From Paenibacillus donghaensis (lineage in GTDB: Bacteria; Bacillota; Bacilli; Paenibacillales; Paenibacillaceae): 64,000 bases of DNA. The translations under genes were made by a program, and so were the position numbers. The stretch is taken from the NCBI RefSeq assembly GCF_002192415.1, contig NZ_CP021780.1, positions 8,478,334 through 8,542,333 on the forward strand, in the 5' to 3' direction. Shown here piece after piece: positions 27,154-37,651 of this stretch. The notes under the pieces are model-generated. The model saw only the letters and a program-made list of their open reading frames with translations. It was not told the DNA's origin and searched no databases. Position 1 is the stretch's first letter, and each line of letters opens with the position of its first letter.

Positions 27154-27930
27154 ATGTCGCTGGAAGCTGATTCTGGAAAAATGTCAGTGGTGGACCATCT
27201 GACCGAGCTGCGCAGACGGATTATTTATGTGCTGCTTGTATTTGTGGGCGGTCTGATCGCCGGATTATTCTGTGCCAAGCCAATCTATAATTACCTGATC
27301 CATGCCGATCTGGCACAAGGCTTTGTGCTCCACGCCTTCTCCTTCTGGGACGGAATTGGGATGTATATGAAGATCGCGATGGCGGTCTCGCTGCTGCTCA
27401 GCGTGCCGTTTATTGTGTATCAGCTGTGGGCTTTTGTCAGTCCGGGCCTGCGGGATGAGGAGCGCAGCGCGGCACTGCGTTATGTGCCTTATGTGTTTGT
27501 GCTGTTTATGCTGGGCATCGCCTTTGCCTATTATGTGGTGTTTCCGCTCGCCCTTTCGTTTACGATATCCATTACCCGCAGCATGGGACTGGTGGAGACG
27601 TATGGCATCGCCCAGTATTTCAGCTTCATGTTCAGTCTGGTACTGCCGCTGGCCTTATTGTTCGAGCTGCCGCTGCTGGTGATGTTTCTGACCAAGCTCA
27701 GAATTCTGAATCCCCTGCGTCTGCGAAAAATGCGGCGTTATGCCTATTTCGTGCTTGTGTTTATTGCGGTGGTGATTACGCCGCCTGACTTCATCTCGGA
27801 TTTCCTGGTTATGATCCCGCTCCTGGTGCTGTATGAATTCAGCGTATTCCTGTCTGCGCTCGTCTACCGCAAGCAGCTTGCTGCCGATGCGGAGGCGGAG
27901 GCACGTTATAGTCAGCATAAATCAGGTTAA
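27154..27930 (+). CDS. tatC: Twin-arginine translocase subunit TatC
   Basis: A 258-residue protein; the ATG at 27154 is 7 nt after GGGAGGG, preferred over a TTG at 27133. VVDHLTELRRRI just before the first helix is the TatC signature. Six membrane helices are visible, with FVSPGLRDEERSAA after the second. TatC recognises the twin-arginine signal peptide. The tatA-tatC pair is the minimal Firmicute Tat system. No Tat substrate gene is adjacent. Confidence 0.95.
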   Translation: MSLEADSGKMSVVDHLTELRRRIIYVLLVFVGGLIAGLFCAKPIYNYLIHADLAQGFVLHAFSFWDGIGMYMKIAMAVSLLLSVPFIVYQLWAFVSPGLRDEERSAALRYVPYVFVLFMLGIAFAYYVVFPLALSFTISITRSMGLVETYGIAQYFSFMFSLVLPLALLFELPLLVMFLTKLRILNPLRLRKMRRYAYFVLVFIAVVITPPDFISDFLVMIPLLVLYEFSVFLSALVYRKQLAADAEAEARYSQHKSG

Positions 27931-27954
27931 AAATGACAGTTTGGTCTATAGCTG

Positions 27955-28003
27955 AAGAAAGCCCCTTTACAGAATCTTAGGATTCTGTAAAGGGGCTTTC
28001 TTA
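27955..28003 (+). terminator. Very long perfect terminator after tatC
   Basis: A perfect stem of about 22 bp (arms 27955-27976 and 27981-28002) with a 4-nt loop, TTAG. It works on either strand. Confidence 0.9.
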
Positions 28004-28017
28004 AAATATAAGAATTT

Positions 28018-28132
28018 ATAGGTTCCACGCCATAAATTATCCTTCTATTTCTCGCAGAAACGGATGCCTGAAAGCGATATGTAGTATCGCTGCTTCGGAA
28101 GCATACGCTTTGCAGAGGACGGCGAAGCCGTT
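28018..28132. repeat. Intergenic repeat family A, copy 2, with hairpins
   Basis: 28018-28068 is the counterpart of 4358-4407. It is followed by AGCGATA-N5-TATCGCT, GCTTCGGAAGC, and ACGGC-GAA-GCCGT with six T (28119-28137). The last hairpin could also be the end of transcripts crossing this spacer. Confidence 0.6.
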
Positions 28133-28137
28133 TTTTC

Positions 28138-29157
28138 TTAGTATGGAGCGGGTCCAGTTGACTGGCGGATTAGTAGCTTTGTCGGCAGAAGCAGTTCTGT
28201 GAAGGGCTCATTTGGATGGTCCATTCGCCATATAAGCTGCTCTACCGCTTTCTGGGCGTAGAGCTTCAAATTCACATCCATGGTAGTGATAGTAGGAATA
28301 GACATTTGAGAGAGATATCCATTGTCAAAGCTAACAATAGATACTTGACCAGGTATCTGCACTCCAAGCTTCTGGAGCGTTGAGCATAGCAAAAAGGAAA
28401 GACCGTCATTCACACAAAACCAAGCGCTTGGTTGTTCTTCTAACGATTCAATAGCGCTCAATATATAACTGGCGTTTTCCTTAGCGTCTCTTAGAATCCA
28501 CTCTTCTCGAATAGGAATACCAAATTCATTCATCGCTAACAAGAATCCTTCCAACCGTTCATAATAGCTGGGGGAAAAAGAAATGTCAGTTAGTATTCCG
28601 ATCTTTCTATGACCTAATTCGGCTAAATATCGGACAGCTTCGAAAGCACTGAAACGGTTATTGGTTAAGATGGAGTCTGCATGGATGTAAGGATGATGAT
28701 GGTCGATCAACACGGTGGGCTTGCCTGTTGCGATAATCGAATTAATGTAGTCGGTAGTGATGTGGGATAAGATCAATACCCCATCTATGGATTGATTCTG
28801 CATTATCGCGGGAATGAGCAATTGCTCTGCCGTCCCCTGGCTAATCGATTGGATTTGGAGGTTCATTCCTCGGGCAGCAGCCTCTTGTTCAACAATTAAA
28901 TAGATTTCCCCGAAGAAACTCTTCATTGAAAAGGCGAAATCCGAGGCAATAAGCGCAATGGTGCCTTTCTTTGGAGATGGAGAATAAGATTTTCTGTTAG
29001 TGGAAGAGTACACATATCCCATTTGACTCGCTATTTCCAAAATCAATTTGCGAGTTTCCTCACTCACCCCGGCTTTACCAGATAATGCTTGCGAAACGGA
29101 GTTCTTGGAAAGGTTTAAACGTTCGGCAATGTCCTGCATCGTTACTTTTTCTTTCAT
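28138..29157 (-). CDS. LacI-family transcriptional repressor
   Basis: A 339-residue protein; the ATG at 29157 is 7 nt after GAGGTG, preferred over an opening at 29172. Residues 5-30 form the LacI helix-turn-helix (TMQDIAERLNLSKNSVSQALSG) and a hinge helix follows. The sugar-binding domain fills the rest (GTIALIASDFAFSM, GVLILSHITTDY, SAWFCVNDGLSF). It is divergent from the sugar importer and surely regulates it; perfect palindromes TTGTAACGTTACAA occur twice in the spacer. The ligand is unknown, probably a mannoside given the GH130 neighbour. Lower GC than the flanking core genes. Confidence 0.93.
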   Translation of the reverse strand: MKEKVTMQDIAERLNLSKNSVSQALSGKAGVSEETRKLILEIASQMGYVYSSTNRKSYSPSPKKGTIALIASDFAFSMKSFFGEIYLIVEQEAAARGMNLQIQSISQGTAEQLLIPAIMQNQSIDGVLILSHITTDYINSIIATGKPTVLIDHHHPYIHADSILTNNRFSAFEAVRYLAELGHRKIGILTDISFSPSYYERLEGFLLAMNEFGIPIREEWILRDAKENASYILSAIESLEEQPSAWFCVNDGLSFLLCSTLQKLGVQIPGQVSIVSFDNGYLSQMSIPTITTMDVNLKLYAQKAVEQLIWRMDHPNEPFTELLLPTKLLIRQSTGPAPY

Positions 29158-29214
29158 TGCGTTACACCTCAAGTATTCAAGTTTTGGTAAGTTAACATTA
29201 GATTACAACATTTT

Positions 29215-29228
29215 TTGTAACGTTACAA
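29215..29228. promoter_or_regulatory. LacI operator O1
   Basis: A perfect 14-bp palindrome, TTGTAACGTTACAA, lying 58 bp before the lacI-type gene and upstream of the importer promoter. Confidence 0.75.
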
Positions 29229-29269
29229 CTCACAATCTTCCACCCAGTATGTCAAAGGATTTTAAGGGG

Positions 29270-29298
29270 TTGACAAATAAAATGTAATGTTAAATAAT
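29270..29298 (+). promoter_or_regulatory. Importer promoter
   Basis: TTGACA (29270-29275), 17 bp, AATAAT (29293-29298). Operators lie upstream (O1) and downstream (O2). Confidence 0.6.
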
Positions 29299-29305
29299 AG
29301 GGTTA

Positions 29306-29319
29306 TTCAAGCGCTTACA
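29306..29319. promoter_or_regulatory. cre-like site
   Basis: TTCAAGCGCTTACA, with two mismatches to the CcpA site consensus TGWAANCGNTNWCA, at the expected transcription start. Confidence 0.4.
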
Positions 29320-29336
29320 ATTATATTGTAATTCTA

Positions 29337-29354
29337 TTTTGTAACGTTACAAAA
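29337..29354. promoter_or_regulatory. LacI operator O2
   Basis: A perfect 18-bp palindrome, TTTTGTAACGTTACAAAA, in the importer leader. Its centre is 124 bp from O1, allowing a repression loop. Confidence 0.75.
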
Positions 29355-29403
29355 ACTGAAGATTGATTCAAATGTTTTAAACAGAAAGAGGAGGTCAACA
29401 TCG

Positions 29404-30717
29404 ATGAAAAGAAATATTTGCGGGCTAATTGCCATCATTATGGTATTCTCCATACTGGCGGGATGCAGTTCAAAGAAGAATGATGCAGCCACAACAGCTG
29501 ACGGAGTTACCACAATTGAATTCTGGGCGGCGAACAATCCTACTCAACAGGCGTACTGGCAGGAGATGGCCAAAGCGTATGAGCTGAAAAATTCCAAGGT
29601 TAAAATTAATGTTAGTGTGATTAAAGAATCACCAAGCTCGGAGGCTACGATTCAGGCAGCTATTGCCGGTGGAAGCGCACCAACAATCTCAGAGAATATC
29701 AATCGCGGATTTGCTGCTCAATTGTCAGCAAGTAAAGCATTGGTGCCTTTGGATACCTTAACCGGCTTTAGTGATATCATTACTGCCCGTAAGATGTCGA
29801 GTACGATCGAGCCATGGAAATTTGCGGATGGTCATCAATATGTGCTTCCGATTTACTCCAATGCCATGCTGTTTGGCTGGAGATTAGATCTTCTAAAAGA
29901 GCTTGGGTACGATACCCCTCCTCAAACATTCAGTGAAATTCTAGCCTTGAACACGAAACTTAAAGCAAAATATCCGGATAAATTCATTTGGGCTAAGGGG
30001 GATCTAGCTTCCTCAACTGCTTGGAAACGTTGGTTTGACTTCTTTATGATCTATAATGCTGCTTCAAACGGAAATAAGTTTATTGAAGGAGACAAGTTCG
30101 TTGGAGATGACAAGGCTGGCATAGCTACACTCCAATTTGTCGATGATCTCCGAAAGAACAAAGGTATTCTAGCTCAAAATGTTGCTGATCCTTTTGAGAC
30201 AAGCACCAGCTTGTTCATTGACTTGGGACCTTGGACCTTCACCAACTGGGCTGAGAAGTTCCCTGAGATGAAATACAACGAGAACTATACATTATCAATG
30301 CCTCCGGTACCGGATGGTGTAGATCCGAAAGCTTCCAAAACCTTTGCAGATACCAAGGGGTTAGTTATTTATGCTTCTGCTACTAAGGAACAGCAAGCAG
30401 CAGCACTGGAATTTGTTAAATGGGTATATTCCGATCCGAATAACGATGCCAAATGGTTCGAACAAACCAAACTGCCACCAGCACGTGATGATCTATCAAC
30501 AAATGAATCCTTTAAAGTGATTTTGGATAAGAATCCAGAACTGAAGCCGTATGCGGAGAATGTTCCAAACGCTGTTCCTCCAATGGACAACCCTAAATTC
30601 AATGATCTGCAGACCATCCTCGGAGAAGAGGCTTGGACTAAAGTTGTCCGTGGAGAAATCGATCCTACAACGGGTTGGGAGAATGCGAAGAAAGCTATTG
30701 AAGAGGCACTAAAATAA
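29404..30717 (+). CDS. Sugar ABC transporter substrate-binding lipoprotein (family 1)
   Basis: A 437-residue protein. The signal peptide ends in a lipobox, ILAGCS, with Cys near residue 21. A low-complexity linker precedes the binding fold (TTIEFWAANNPTQQAYWQEM). The middle and C-terminal parts (GWRLDLLKELGYDTPPQT, LEFVKWVYSDPNN) are typical of CUT1 oligosaccharide-binding proteins. It is anchored outside the membrane and delivers sugar to the two permeases encoded next. AAGAGGAGG precedes the ATG. First gene of a five-gene operon ending with GH130. Confidence 0.93.
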   Translation: MKRNICGLIAIIMVFSILAGCSSKKNDAATTADGVTTIEFWAANNPTQQAYWQEMAKAYELKNSKVKINVSVIKESPSSEATIQAAIAGGSAPTISENINRGFAAQLSASKALVPLDTLTGFSDIITARKMSSTIEPWKFADGHQYVLPIYSNAMLFGWRLDLLKELGYDTPPQTFSEILALNTKLKAKYPDKFIWAKGDLASSTAWKRWFDFFMIYNAASNGNKFIEGDKFVGDDKAGIATLQFVDDLRKNKGILAQNVADPFETSTSLFIDLGPWTFTNWAEKFPEMKYNENYTLSMPPVPDGVDPKASKTFADTKGLVIYASATKEQQAAALEFVKWVYSDPNNDAKWFEQTKLPPARDDLSTNESFKVILDKNPELKPYAENVPNAVPPMDNPKFNDLQTILGEEAWTKVVRGEIDPTTGWENAKKAIEEALK

Positions 30718-30733
30718 GGGGGGCTCTTCAACA

Positions 30734-31609
30734 ATGAAAGAAAATAACAATCGGTTGGGCTGGTTTTTCACCAGTCCTTACCTTCTTTACTCCATCGTTT
30801 TTTTTCTGATTCCACTGATCTGGTCCTTCTATCTGTCCTTTACCAATTGGGACTTGATCGCTCCAGACTTTCAATACATTGGTTTTGATAACTTTGTTAA
30901 AGCGATAAAATCACCAAGTGTTCATGCCGCATTCTGGGTGACCTATAAATTTATGCTGGTATTCGTGCCGCTCGTCTCTGTCATGGCGTTAATAGTAGCT
31001 GTGTTAGTGCATAGCCTCCCACGGTACAAAAGTCTGTTTCTAGTCGGATTCTTCTTGCCCTATTTGTCTTCTGGAGTAGTTTCCTCCTTGATCGTACAGG
31101 GTTTTCTATCTTTTAACAGCCCTGTGAACATAAGCCTTCGAAAGATCGGAATTCATATTGACTGGTTAGGCACCTCATGGTCCGCATTATTCATTGTTGG
31201 ACTGATTCTGGCTTGGAAATTCACGGGTTATTATGCCCTTATCCTAACCGCCTCTCTGGAGAGCATTGATCAAGAAGTATATGAAGCTGCAGCTATTGAT
31301 GGAGTAACTGGCAATCAACGCTTCTGGAGTATCACCTTGCCTTTGCTGTATCCTGGTTTCTATACAACGCTCATACTGGCTTTTGGTGTGACCTTCGGGA
31401 TCTTTACCGAGGTTTACCAGCTGACAGGAGGCGGACCAAATTTTGCGACAAATACATGGCAGATGGAGATTTTCAGCCAAGCCTTTAAGAACCTGCAGGC
31501 AGGTTACGCTTCGGCAGTAGCTTTGTTAGCGGCTATAGCCACCTTTATATCGATCTATATCATTAGAAAACTGCTTGAAATGTGGGGTGCTCGAAATGGT
31601 TGGGTCTAA
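30734..31609 (+). CDS. Sugar ABC transporter permease (MalF type)
   Basis: A 291-residue protein with six membrane helices. The ATPase contact loop is EAAAIDGVTGNQRFWSITLP, the EAA motif. It pairs with the next gene as the membrane channel. GGGGGG precedes the ATG. No ATPase gene is in the operon, so a shared MsmX-like ATPase elsewhere is expected. It overlaps the next gene by 14 bp. Confidence 0.93.
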   Translation: MKENNNRLGWFFTSPYLLYSIVFFLIPLIWSFYLSFTNWDLIAPDFQYIGFDNFVKAIKSPSVHAAFWVTYKFMLVFVPLVSVMALIVAVLVHSLPRYKSLFLVGFFLPYLSSGVVSSLIVQGFLSFNSPVNISLRKIGIHIDWLGTSWSALFIVGLILAWKFTGYYALILTASLESIDQEVYEAAAIDGVTGNQRFWSITLPLLYPGFYTTLILAFGVTFGIFTEVYQLTGGGPNFATNTWQMEIFSQAFKNLQAGYASAVALLAAIATFISIYIIRKLLEMWGARNGWV

Positions 31610-32435
31610 AAACAATAAAAGGACTAGGCTAGTCATACTTTATTCTCTGGCATCTATTCTTCTGCTCGTCATGGTATACCCATACCTGTATATGGTGCTC
31701 AATTCCTTTGCGGATTGGAAGCAAGTGGACAAAAAACTGATCCCCACATCCTATACGTTACAATCGTATTCATGGTTGTTTACGGGTGGAGAATCAGGGA
31801 TCGCCCGACCGTGGTTGGGAGCATTTTTTAACAGTGTAATCGTGTCGCTTGCATCCACAGCGCTAATGATGCTGTTTGCAGTGATGGTGGCCTACGCCCT
31901 TTCCAAACTTAAGTTCCGGGGACGCGATACTGTCAATAACTTCATTCTGTTTCACATGTTCTTTCCATCCATCATCCTGCTCATTCCCAGTTTCCTGATC
32001 ATTCAAAAGCTGGGTTGGTATGATACCTACTGGGCACTGATCATTCCTAAAGGAATGAGTTTATGGGCGATTTTCATGTACACTAACTTTTTCAAGGCCG
32101 TTCCAACTGTGTTTATAGAAGCTGCAAAGCTAGATGGAGCTAAAGATTTTCAAATTCTATACCGAGTTATGATACCGATGTCTAAATCGATTACAAGCGT
32201 CATTTTCTTGTTCCTACTGATGGAACGTTGGACGGAATTGTTATGGGATATGATCATGGTTCAAAACGATAACATGCTGACACTCAATGTATTGTTGTCA
32301 CAGATGTTTGGCCCTTATGCAACTTATCCGGGCCCTTTATATGCCGGTTCTGTACTCCTATCGCTGCCGATTATTATCCTGTTTATTATTTTCGGCAAGA
32401 ACTTTCAACAAGGCATGCAGGTTAGTTTGAAGTAG
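31596..32435 (+). CDS. Sugar ABC transporter permease (MalG type)
   Basis: A 279-residue protein; the ATG at 31596 lies inside the end of the upstream permease gene, with GGGGTG as ribosome site, preferred over TTG at 31575. Six membrane helices. The EAA loop is EAAKLDGAKDFQILYRVMIP. The second TM half of the importer. The end FGKNFQQGMQVSLK is typical of the MalG group. Confidence 0.92.
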   Translation: MVGSKNNKRTRLVILYSLASILLLVMVYPYLYMVLNSFADWKQVDKKLIPTSYTLQSYSWLFTGGESGIARPWLGAFFNSVIVSLASTALMMLFAVMVAYALSKLKFRGRDTVNNFILFHMFFPSIILLIPSFLIIQKLGWYDTYWALIIPKGMSLWAIFMYTNFFKAVPTVFIEAAKLDGAKDFQILYRVMIPMSKSITSVIFLFLLMERWTELLWDMIMVQNDNMLTLNVLLSQMFGPYATYPGPLYAGSVLLSLPIIILFIIFGKNFQQGMQVSLK

Positions 32436-32524
32436 ATAAACTGAGCTGTATTTCTGGAAGAAGGAGTGTAGATACGGCGGCAATTCGGACCAATATATAA
32501 CCATCCTTGGGAGGGAAGTTTTCC

Positions 32525-33481
32525 TTGAATTTACAATTACCAACTTTAAAATCATGCGAACAATTATTACAGGAGTTTATGTCAAAAAACCACGGTGTAT
32601 ATGAAGCCGCCAAGCTCTCTTTCACTGGTGTAGGCGATAAAGATGTTTACAATATATCTGCTCCTTTCGAAGATGAGGGCGAACTTGTTATTGCAGGCCG
32701 GGTCGAGTCAAGAGATAGTGAGCATTCTGAAGTCTATTTTTTTGTAGAAAGAAATGGTGAATGGGTGCCTCGTGAAGGTGCGCCTGTGCTGACTCTACAG
32801 GATCCATTCTACACAAGAATTGGTCAAGAGCTTATAGTGGGTGGTGTAGAAACTTTTCCACATCCCAAAAAAGAACATGCGCTTATGTGGAGAACTTGCT
32901 TGTACAGAGGAAAGGATATGGCCCATTTGAAGCCTTTCTTTATGGGCCCTGATGGGATGAAAGACCTTCGATTAATTGAACTTCATGACGGTACGATTGG
33001 AGTATTTACTCGGCCCCAATGGAAGGGGAGAAGGGGTGGACGCGGGAAGATCGGCTTCTTGCAAGTATCTTCTCTGGATGAGTTAACGAATAAAGCGATT
33101 GTTGAAGCTCCACTTTTGGATCAGCAGTTTTTTGATTCAGCATGGGGAGGTGCCAATGAGGCACACCGATTAAAAGGTGGACGGATTGGTGTGTTAGGAC
33201 ATATCGCTTGTTACGATAAACAGGAACGTCGATATTATCCTATGGTGTTCACCTTAGATCCAAAGACAGGCGAACATACAGACATTGAGTTGATCGCTGT
33301 TCGTGCCAATTTTATTCCTGGACCTTCCAAGCGTCCTGATTTACAGGATGTAGTATTCAGCGGAGGGCTACTTCGTCATGAAGATGGAACGGCTACGCTA
33401 TATGCGGGAATAGGTGATGCAGAAGCGCAGCGAATCACGATTGAGGACCCTTTTATCCGTTATGACAAACTTTACCTCTGA
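32525..33481 (+). CDS. DUF1861 family protein, probable beta-propeller glycosidase-like
   Basis: A 318-residue protein starting at TTG (32525), 9 nt after GGGAGGG. It has no signal peptide. The sequence carries repeating strands of the five-bladed propeller kind (DVYNISAPFEDEGELVIAGR, EHALMWRTCLYRG, DVVFSGGLLRHEDGTATLYAGIGDAEA), and I recognise it as DUF1861, often found beside GH130 genes. An enzyme activity on mannosides is plausible but unproven. It sits between the importer and the GH130 gene, 13 bp before the latter, so it probably acts on the same imported sugar in the cytoplasm. Confidence 0.75.
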   Translation: MNLQLPTLKSCEQLLQEFMSKNHGVYEAAKLSFTGVGDKDVYNISAPFEDEGELVIAGRVESRDSEHSEVYFFVERNGEWVPREGAPVLTLQDPFYTRIGQELIVGGVETFPHPKKEHALMWRTCLYRGKDMAHLKPFFMGPDGMKDLRLIELHDGTIGVFTRPQWKGRRGGRGKIGFLQVSSLDELTNKAIVEAPLLDQQFFDSAWGGANEAHRLKGGRIGVLGHIACYDKQERRYYPMVFTLDPKTGEHTDIELIAVRANFIPGPSKRPDLQDVVFSGGLLRHEDGTATLYAGIGDAEAQRITIEDPFIRYDKLYL

Positions 33482-33494
33482 GGAGTTTACGCAA

Positions 33495-34550
33495 ATGAAT
33501 ATACAAAGATACGCCGAGAATCCGTTAATTACTCCTTCTGATGTGAAACCGCACCGGGAAGACTTTGAAGTGATTGGAGCCTTTAATGCAGGGATCGCCA
33601 CTTACAAGGGTGAAGTACTGATGCTGCTACGTGTAGCTGAACGTCCCATAAGTGAGGACCCCACTATAGTGAAGGCCCCAGTCTATAATCCCGAAACCAA
33701 TGAACTGGAGCTTTTAAAGATTCGCAAGGATGATCATCGTTATGACTTCTCAGATCCTCGTGTAATTCGGAACAAGACAAAGAGTGGAACTTTTCAATAT
33801 CTGACTTCGTTGTCCTATATCCGTATAGCTAGAAGTAACGATGGGCATCACTTCACTGTGGATGAGAAGCCGTTTATCTATCCTTCTAACATTCAGGAGA
33901 TTTTCGGAATCGAAGATCCGCGAGTAACGCAGATTGGAGATACGTATTATATCTACTTCTCAGTTGTATCACCTGTCGGTATTGGGGAGTCCATGGTTTC
34001 AACAACCGATTTCGTTACTATGAAGCATCATGGGATGATTTTTGGACCGGATAATAAGGATGTGCTCATTTTCCCTGAGAAGATAAACGGTAAGTATTAT
34101 GCCTTGCACCGTCCCACGATGAAGAGTGTCGGAGATCCGAACATTTGGATCGCTGAATCAGATAATCTCTTATACTGGGGAAATCATAAGCATCTCCTTG
34201 GACTTCGGGAGGGAATGTGGGATAGCGGTAGAATCGGTGGAGGAGCCGTCCCTTTTAAGACAGAGAAAGGTTGGTTGGAATTGTATCATGGAGCGACACT
34301 TGATCATCGCTATTGTATGGGGGCAGTGCTGCTTGATTTGAATGATCCTTCCAAAGTGATCGCCCGCTCGAATAAGCCTGTTATGGAACCGGAAGCTGAC
34401 TATGAGAAGAATGGTTTCTTTGGAGATGTCGTCTTCTCCTGTGGAGCGATTAATGAAGGTGATATTGTCAAAATGTATTATGGCGTAGCTGATACATCTA
34501 TGGCGTGTGCGGAGCTCAGTCTAAAGGAAATTCTGGATAGCTTGGAATGA
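33495..34550 (+). CDS. GH130 family enzyme (mannoside phosphorylase-like)
   Basis: A 351-residue cytoplasmic protein; the ATG at 33495 follows GAGGAG at 9-10 nt. Family features: NPLITPSDVKPH at the N-terminus, FNAGIATYKGEVLMLLRV, FGIEDPRVTQIGDTYYIYFS (with the conserved Asp region), GGGAVPFKTEKGWLELYHG, and GDVVFSCGAI at the end. GH130 enzymes cleave beta-mannosides by phosphorolysis or hydrolysis (beta-1,4-mannosyl-glucose, mannosyl-GlcNAc, beta-1,2-mannan). The subfamily and bond cannot be fixed from the sequence alone. Last gene of the LacI-controlled operon. Confidence 0.88.
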   Translation: MNIQRYAENPLITPSDVKPHREDFEVIGAFNAGIATYKGEVLMLLRVAERPISEDPTIVKAPVYNPETNELELLKIRKDDHRYDFSDPRVIRNKTKSGTFQYLTSLSYIRIARSNDGHHFTVDEKPFIYPSNIQEIFGIEDPRVTQIGDTYYIYFSVVSPVGIGESMVSTTDFVTMKHHGMIFGPDNKDVLIFPEKINGKYYALHRPTMKSVGDPNIWIAESDNLLYWGNHKHLLGLREGMWDSGRIGGGAVPFKTEKGWLELYHGATLDHRYCMGAVLLDLNDPSKVIARSNKPVMEPEADYEKNGFFGDVVFSCGAINEGDIVKMYYGVADTSMACAELSLKEILDSLE

Positions 34551-35080
34551 CTATACGAGTGAACAGAGCGGAGGGCCTTACGGGATTCTGGAGAATCGGT
34601 AGTGTTCGCCTTTAATGCCATGAATGGACGAATTAGAGGTAACATTGCCCCATAGCCACCTACGCGTTACTCCTTAGAAAGCTAAAACCTCAATCAGAAG
34701 GCAAGGGACCTTCGGAGTAAATTAGATGCGAAACTGCAACTAATTTACTCCGAAACACCCATTATCAGGATAATAAGTGCATATCTGCAACTAAATTCGA
34801 GTAAAGCAAGCTTATTACGCTCAAAATCCTAAATTAGGTGCGTTTTCGCACTTATCTCCTCCAACACAGAAAAAAACGGCTAAATAGATGCAGTTTCGCA
34901 ACTAATTCTTTGGACTGGACATATGAGACTATATAAGATGAACTTAAGAATGAAACGGTGGAGTTGTCAGAATGCCAAAGAACCCTCCGAACCCGTAGCG
35001 GGCATCATTCACAAGGGGTCAACCGCTGATTTTGATTTTGAGCCTCTTTTTGTGGCATAATTTTTTTCGGAGTGGATAAA
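34551..35080. other. Non-coding spacer between the GH130 gene and the groES promoter
   Basis: No supported gene in about 530 bp. It contains the palindromic repeat array at 34713-34910. The rest is AT-rich with no recognisable element. Confidence 0.6.
34713..34910. repeat. Array of four degenerate palindromes (repeat family B)
   Basis: Unit 1 (34713-34752) is a hairpin with a perfect 13-bp stem, CGGAGTAAATTAG with CTAATTTACTCCG. Units at 34773-34801, 34831-34859 and 34881-34910 share the core TTAG-TGC-N4-6-GCAACTAA in degraded form. Spacing is about 50-60 bp. Confidence 0.7.
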
Positions 35081-35156
35081 ATGTATGAAGGTATGACTTG
35101 TACAGGCCCTAAAACTATATTTTCTCAAAAAAAGAGGGCGATTTGTGTAAAAGGAC

Positions 35157-35185
35157 TTGAAATTCCCATTCAAGTTGAGTATCAT
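35157..35185 (+). promoter_or_regulatory. groES promoter
   Basis: TTGAAA (35157-35162), 17 bp, TATCAT (35180-35185). The expected start of transcription lies at the edge of the CIRCE element. Confidence 0.75.
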
Positions 35186-35196
35186 AAAAATTGTTG

Positions 35197-35223
35197 TTAG
35201 CACTATAGGTTGTCGAGTGCTAA
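35197..35223. promoter_or_regulatory. CIRCE element (HrcA operator)
   Basis: TTAGCACTA-N9-GAGTGCTAA. The right arm is the perfect consensus; the left arm differs only in the last base (A for C). HrcA repression of groESL is standard in Firmicutes. Confidence 0.93.
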
Positions 35224-35367
35224 TGTTCTGGAAAGTATGGGAATGGGCGTTATATGTCATGCCTAGTTCGTATTTTTCAAGATTACCAGTGAATCTGAGG
35301 ATTCATTTGGTGTCCTAACTTAATTGTTTTCAAGGTAAACAACATAATTCAAAGGAGGCTATTTTTC

Positions 35368-35649
35368 ATGATCAAACCATTGGGTGAACGCGTATTGGTA
35401 GAAGCGAGTGCAGCTGAAGAAACAACTTCTTTCGGTATCGTGCTTCCGGACTCTTCCAAAGAGAAGCCGCAAGAAGGTACAGTAATCGCAATTGGCAGCG
35501 GGGCTTTGAAGGATGGAGTACGTGTACCGCTGGAAGTTAAAGAAGGCGACCGCGTTCTTTTCTCGAAATATGCCGGCACCGAAGTGAAATATGAAGGCAA
35601 AGAATACCTGATTATGAAAGAAAGCGACATTCACGCCATTCTTGGCTAA
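35368..35649 (+). CDS. groES: Co-chaperonin GroES
   Basis: A 93-residue protein of normal length. [18 protein letters not shown], the mobile-loop stretch [20 protein letters not shown], and [20 protein letters not shown] define GroES. It caps the GroEL ring. AAAGGAGG precedes the ATG. Preceded by a sigma-A promoter and CIRCE. It is separated from groEL by an unusually long 231-bp spacer filled by a tandem repeat. Confidence 0.98.
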   Translation: MIKPLGERVLVEASAAEETTSFGIVLPDSSKEKPQEGTVIAIGSGALKDGVRVPLEVKEGDRVLFSKYAGTEVKYEGKEYLIMKESDIHAILG

Positions 35650-35700
35650 GTGCAGCCATTCATAGCAACACCATAAGCAACTTGTCAAATACTTACAGGT

Positions 35701-37515
<1,815 letters not shown>

Positions 37516-37553
37516 GATATTTCCAACTGTATAAATCTTGCGATTGATAATAG

Positions 37554-37603
37554 AAAAGAATGCTGCCCGGTGGATTATATCCTCTTGGCGGCATTCTTTT
37601 TTT
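37554..37603 (+). terminator. Terminator after groEL
   Basis: AAAAGAATGC and GCC pair with GGC and GCATTCTTTT, followed by TTTG. Confidence 0.85.
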
Positions 37604-37651
37604 GAAATGGGGAATCGCGAATATAGTTCAGCTGTGAAAAGGGGAAGGATG

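Noticed and set aside
35081..35200. A 39-codon frame (starting MYEGMTCTGPK) with GGAG upstream
   Set aside because: It covers the groES promoter and ends in the CIRCE element; no family resemblance.
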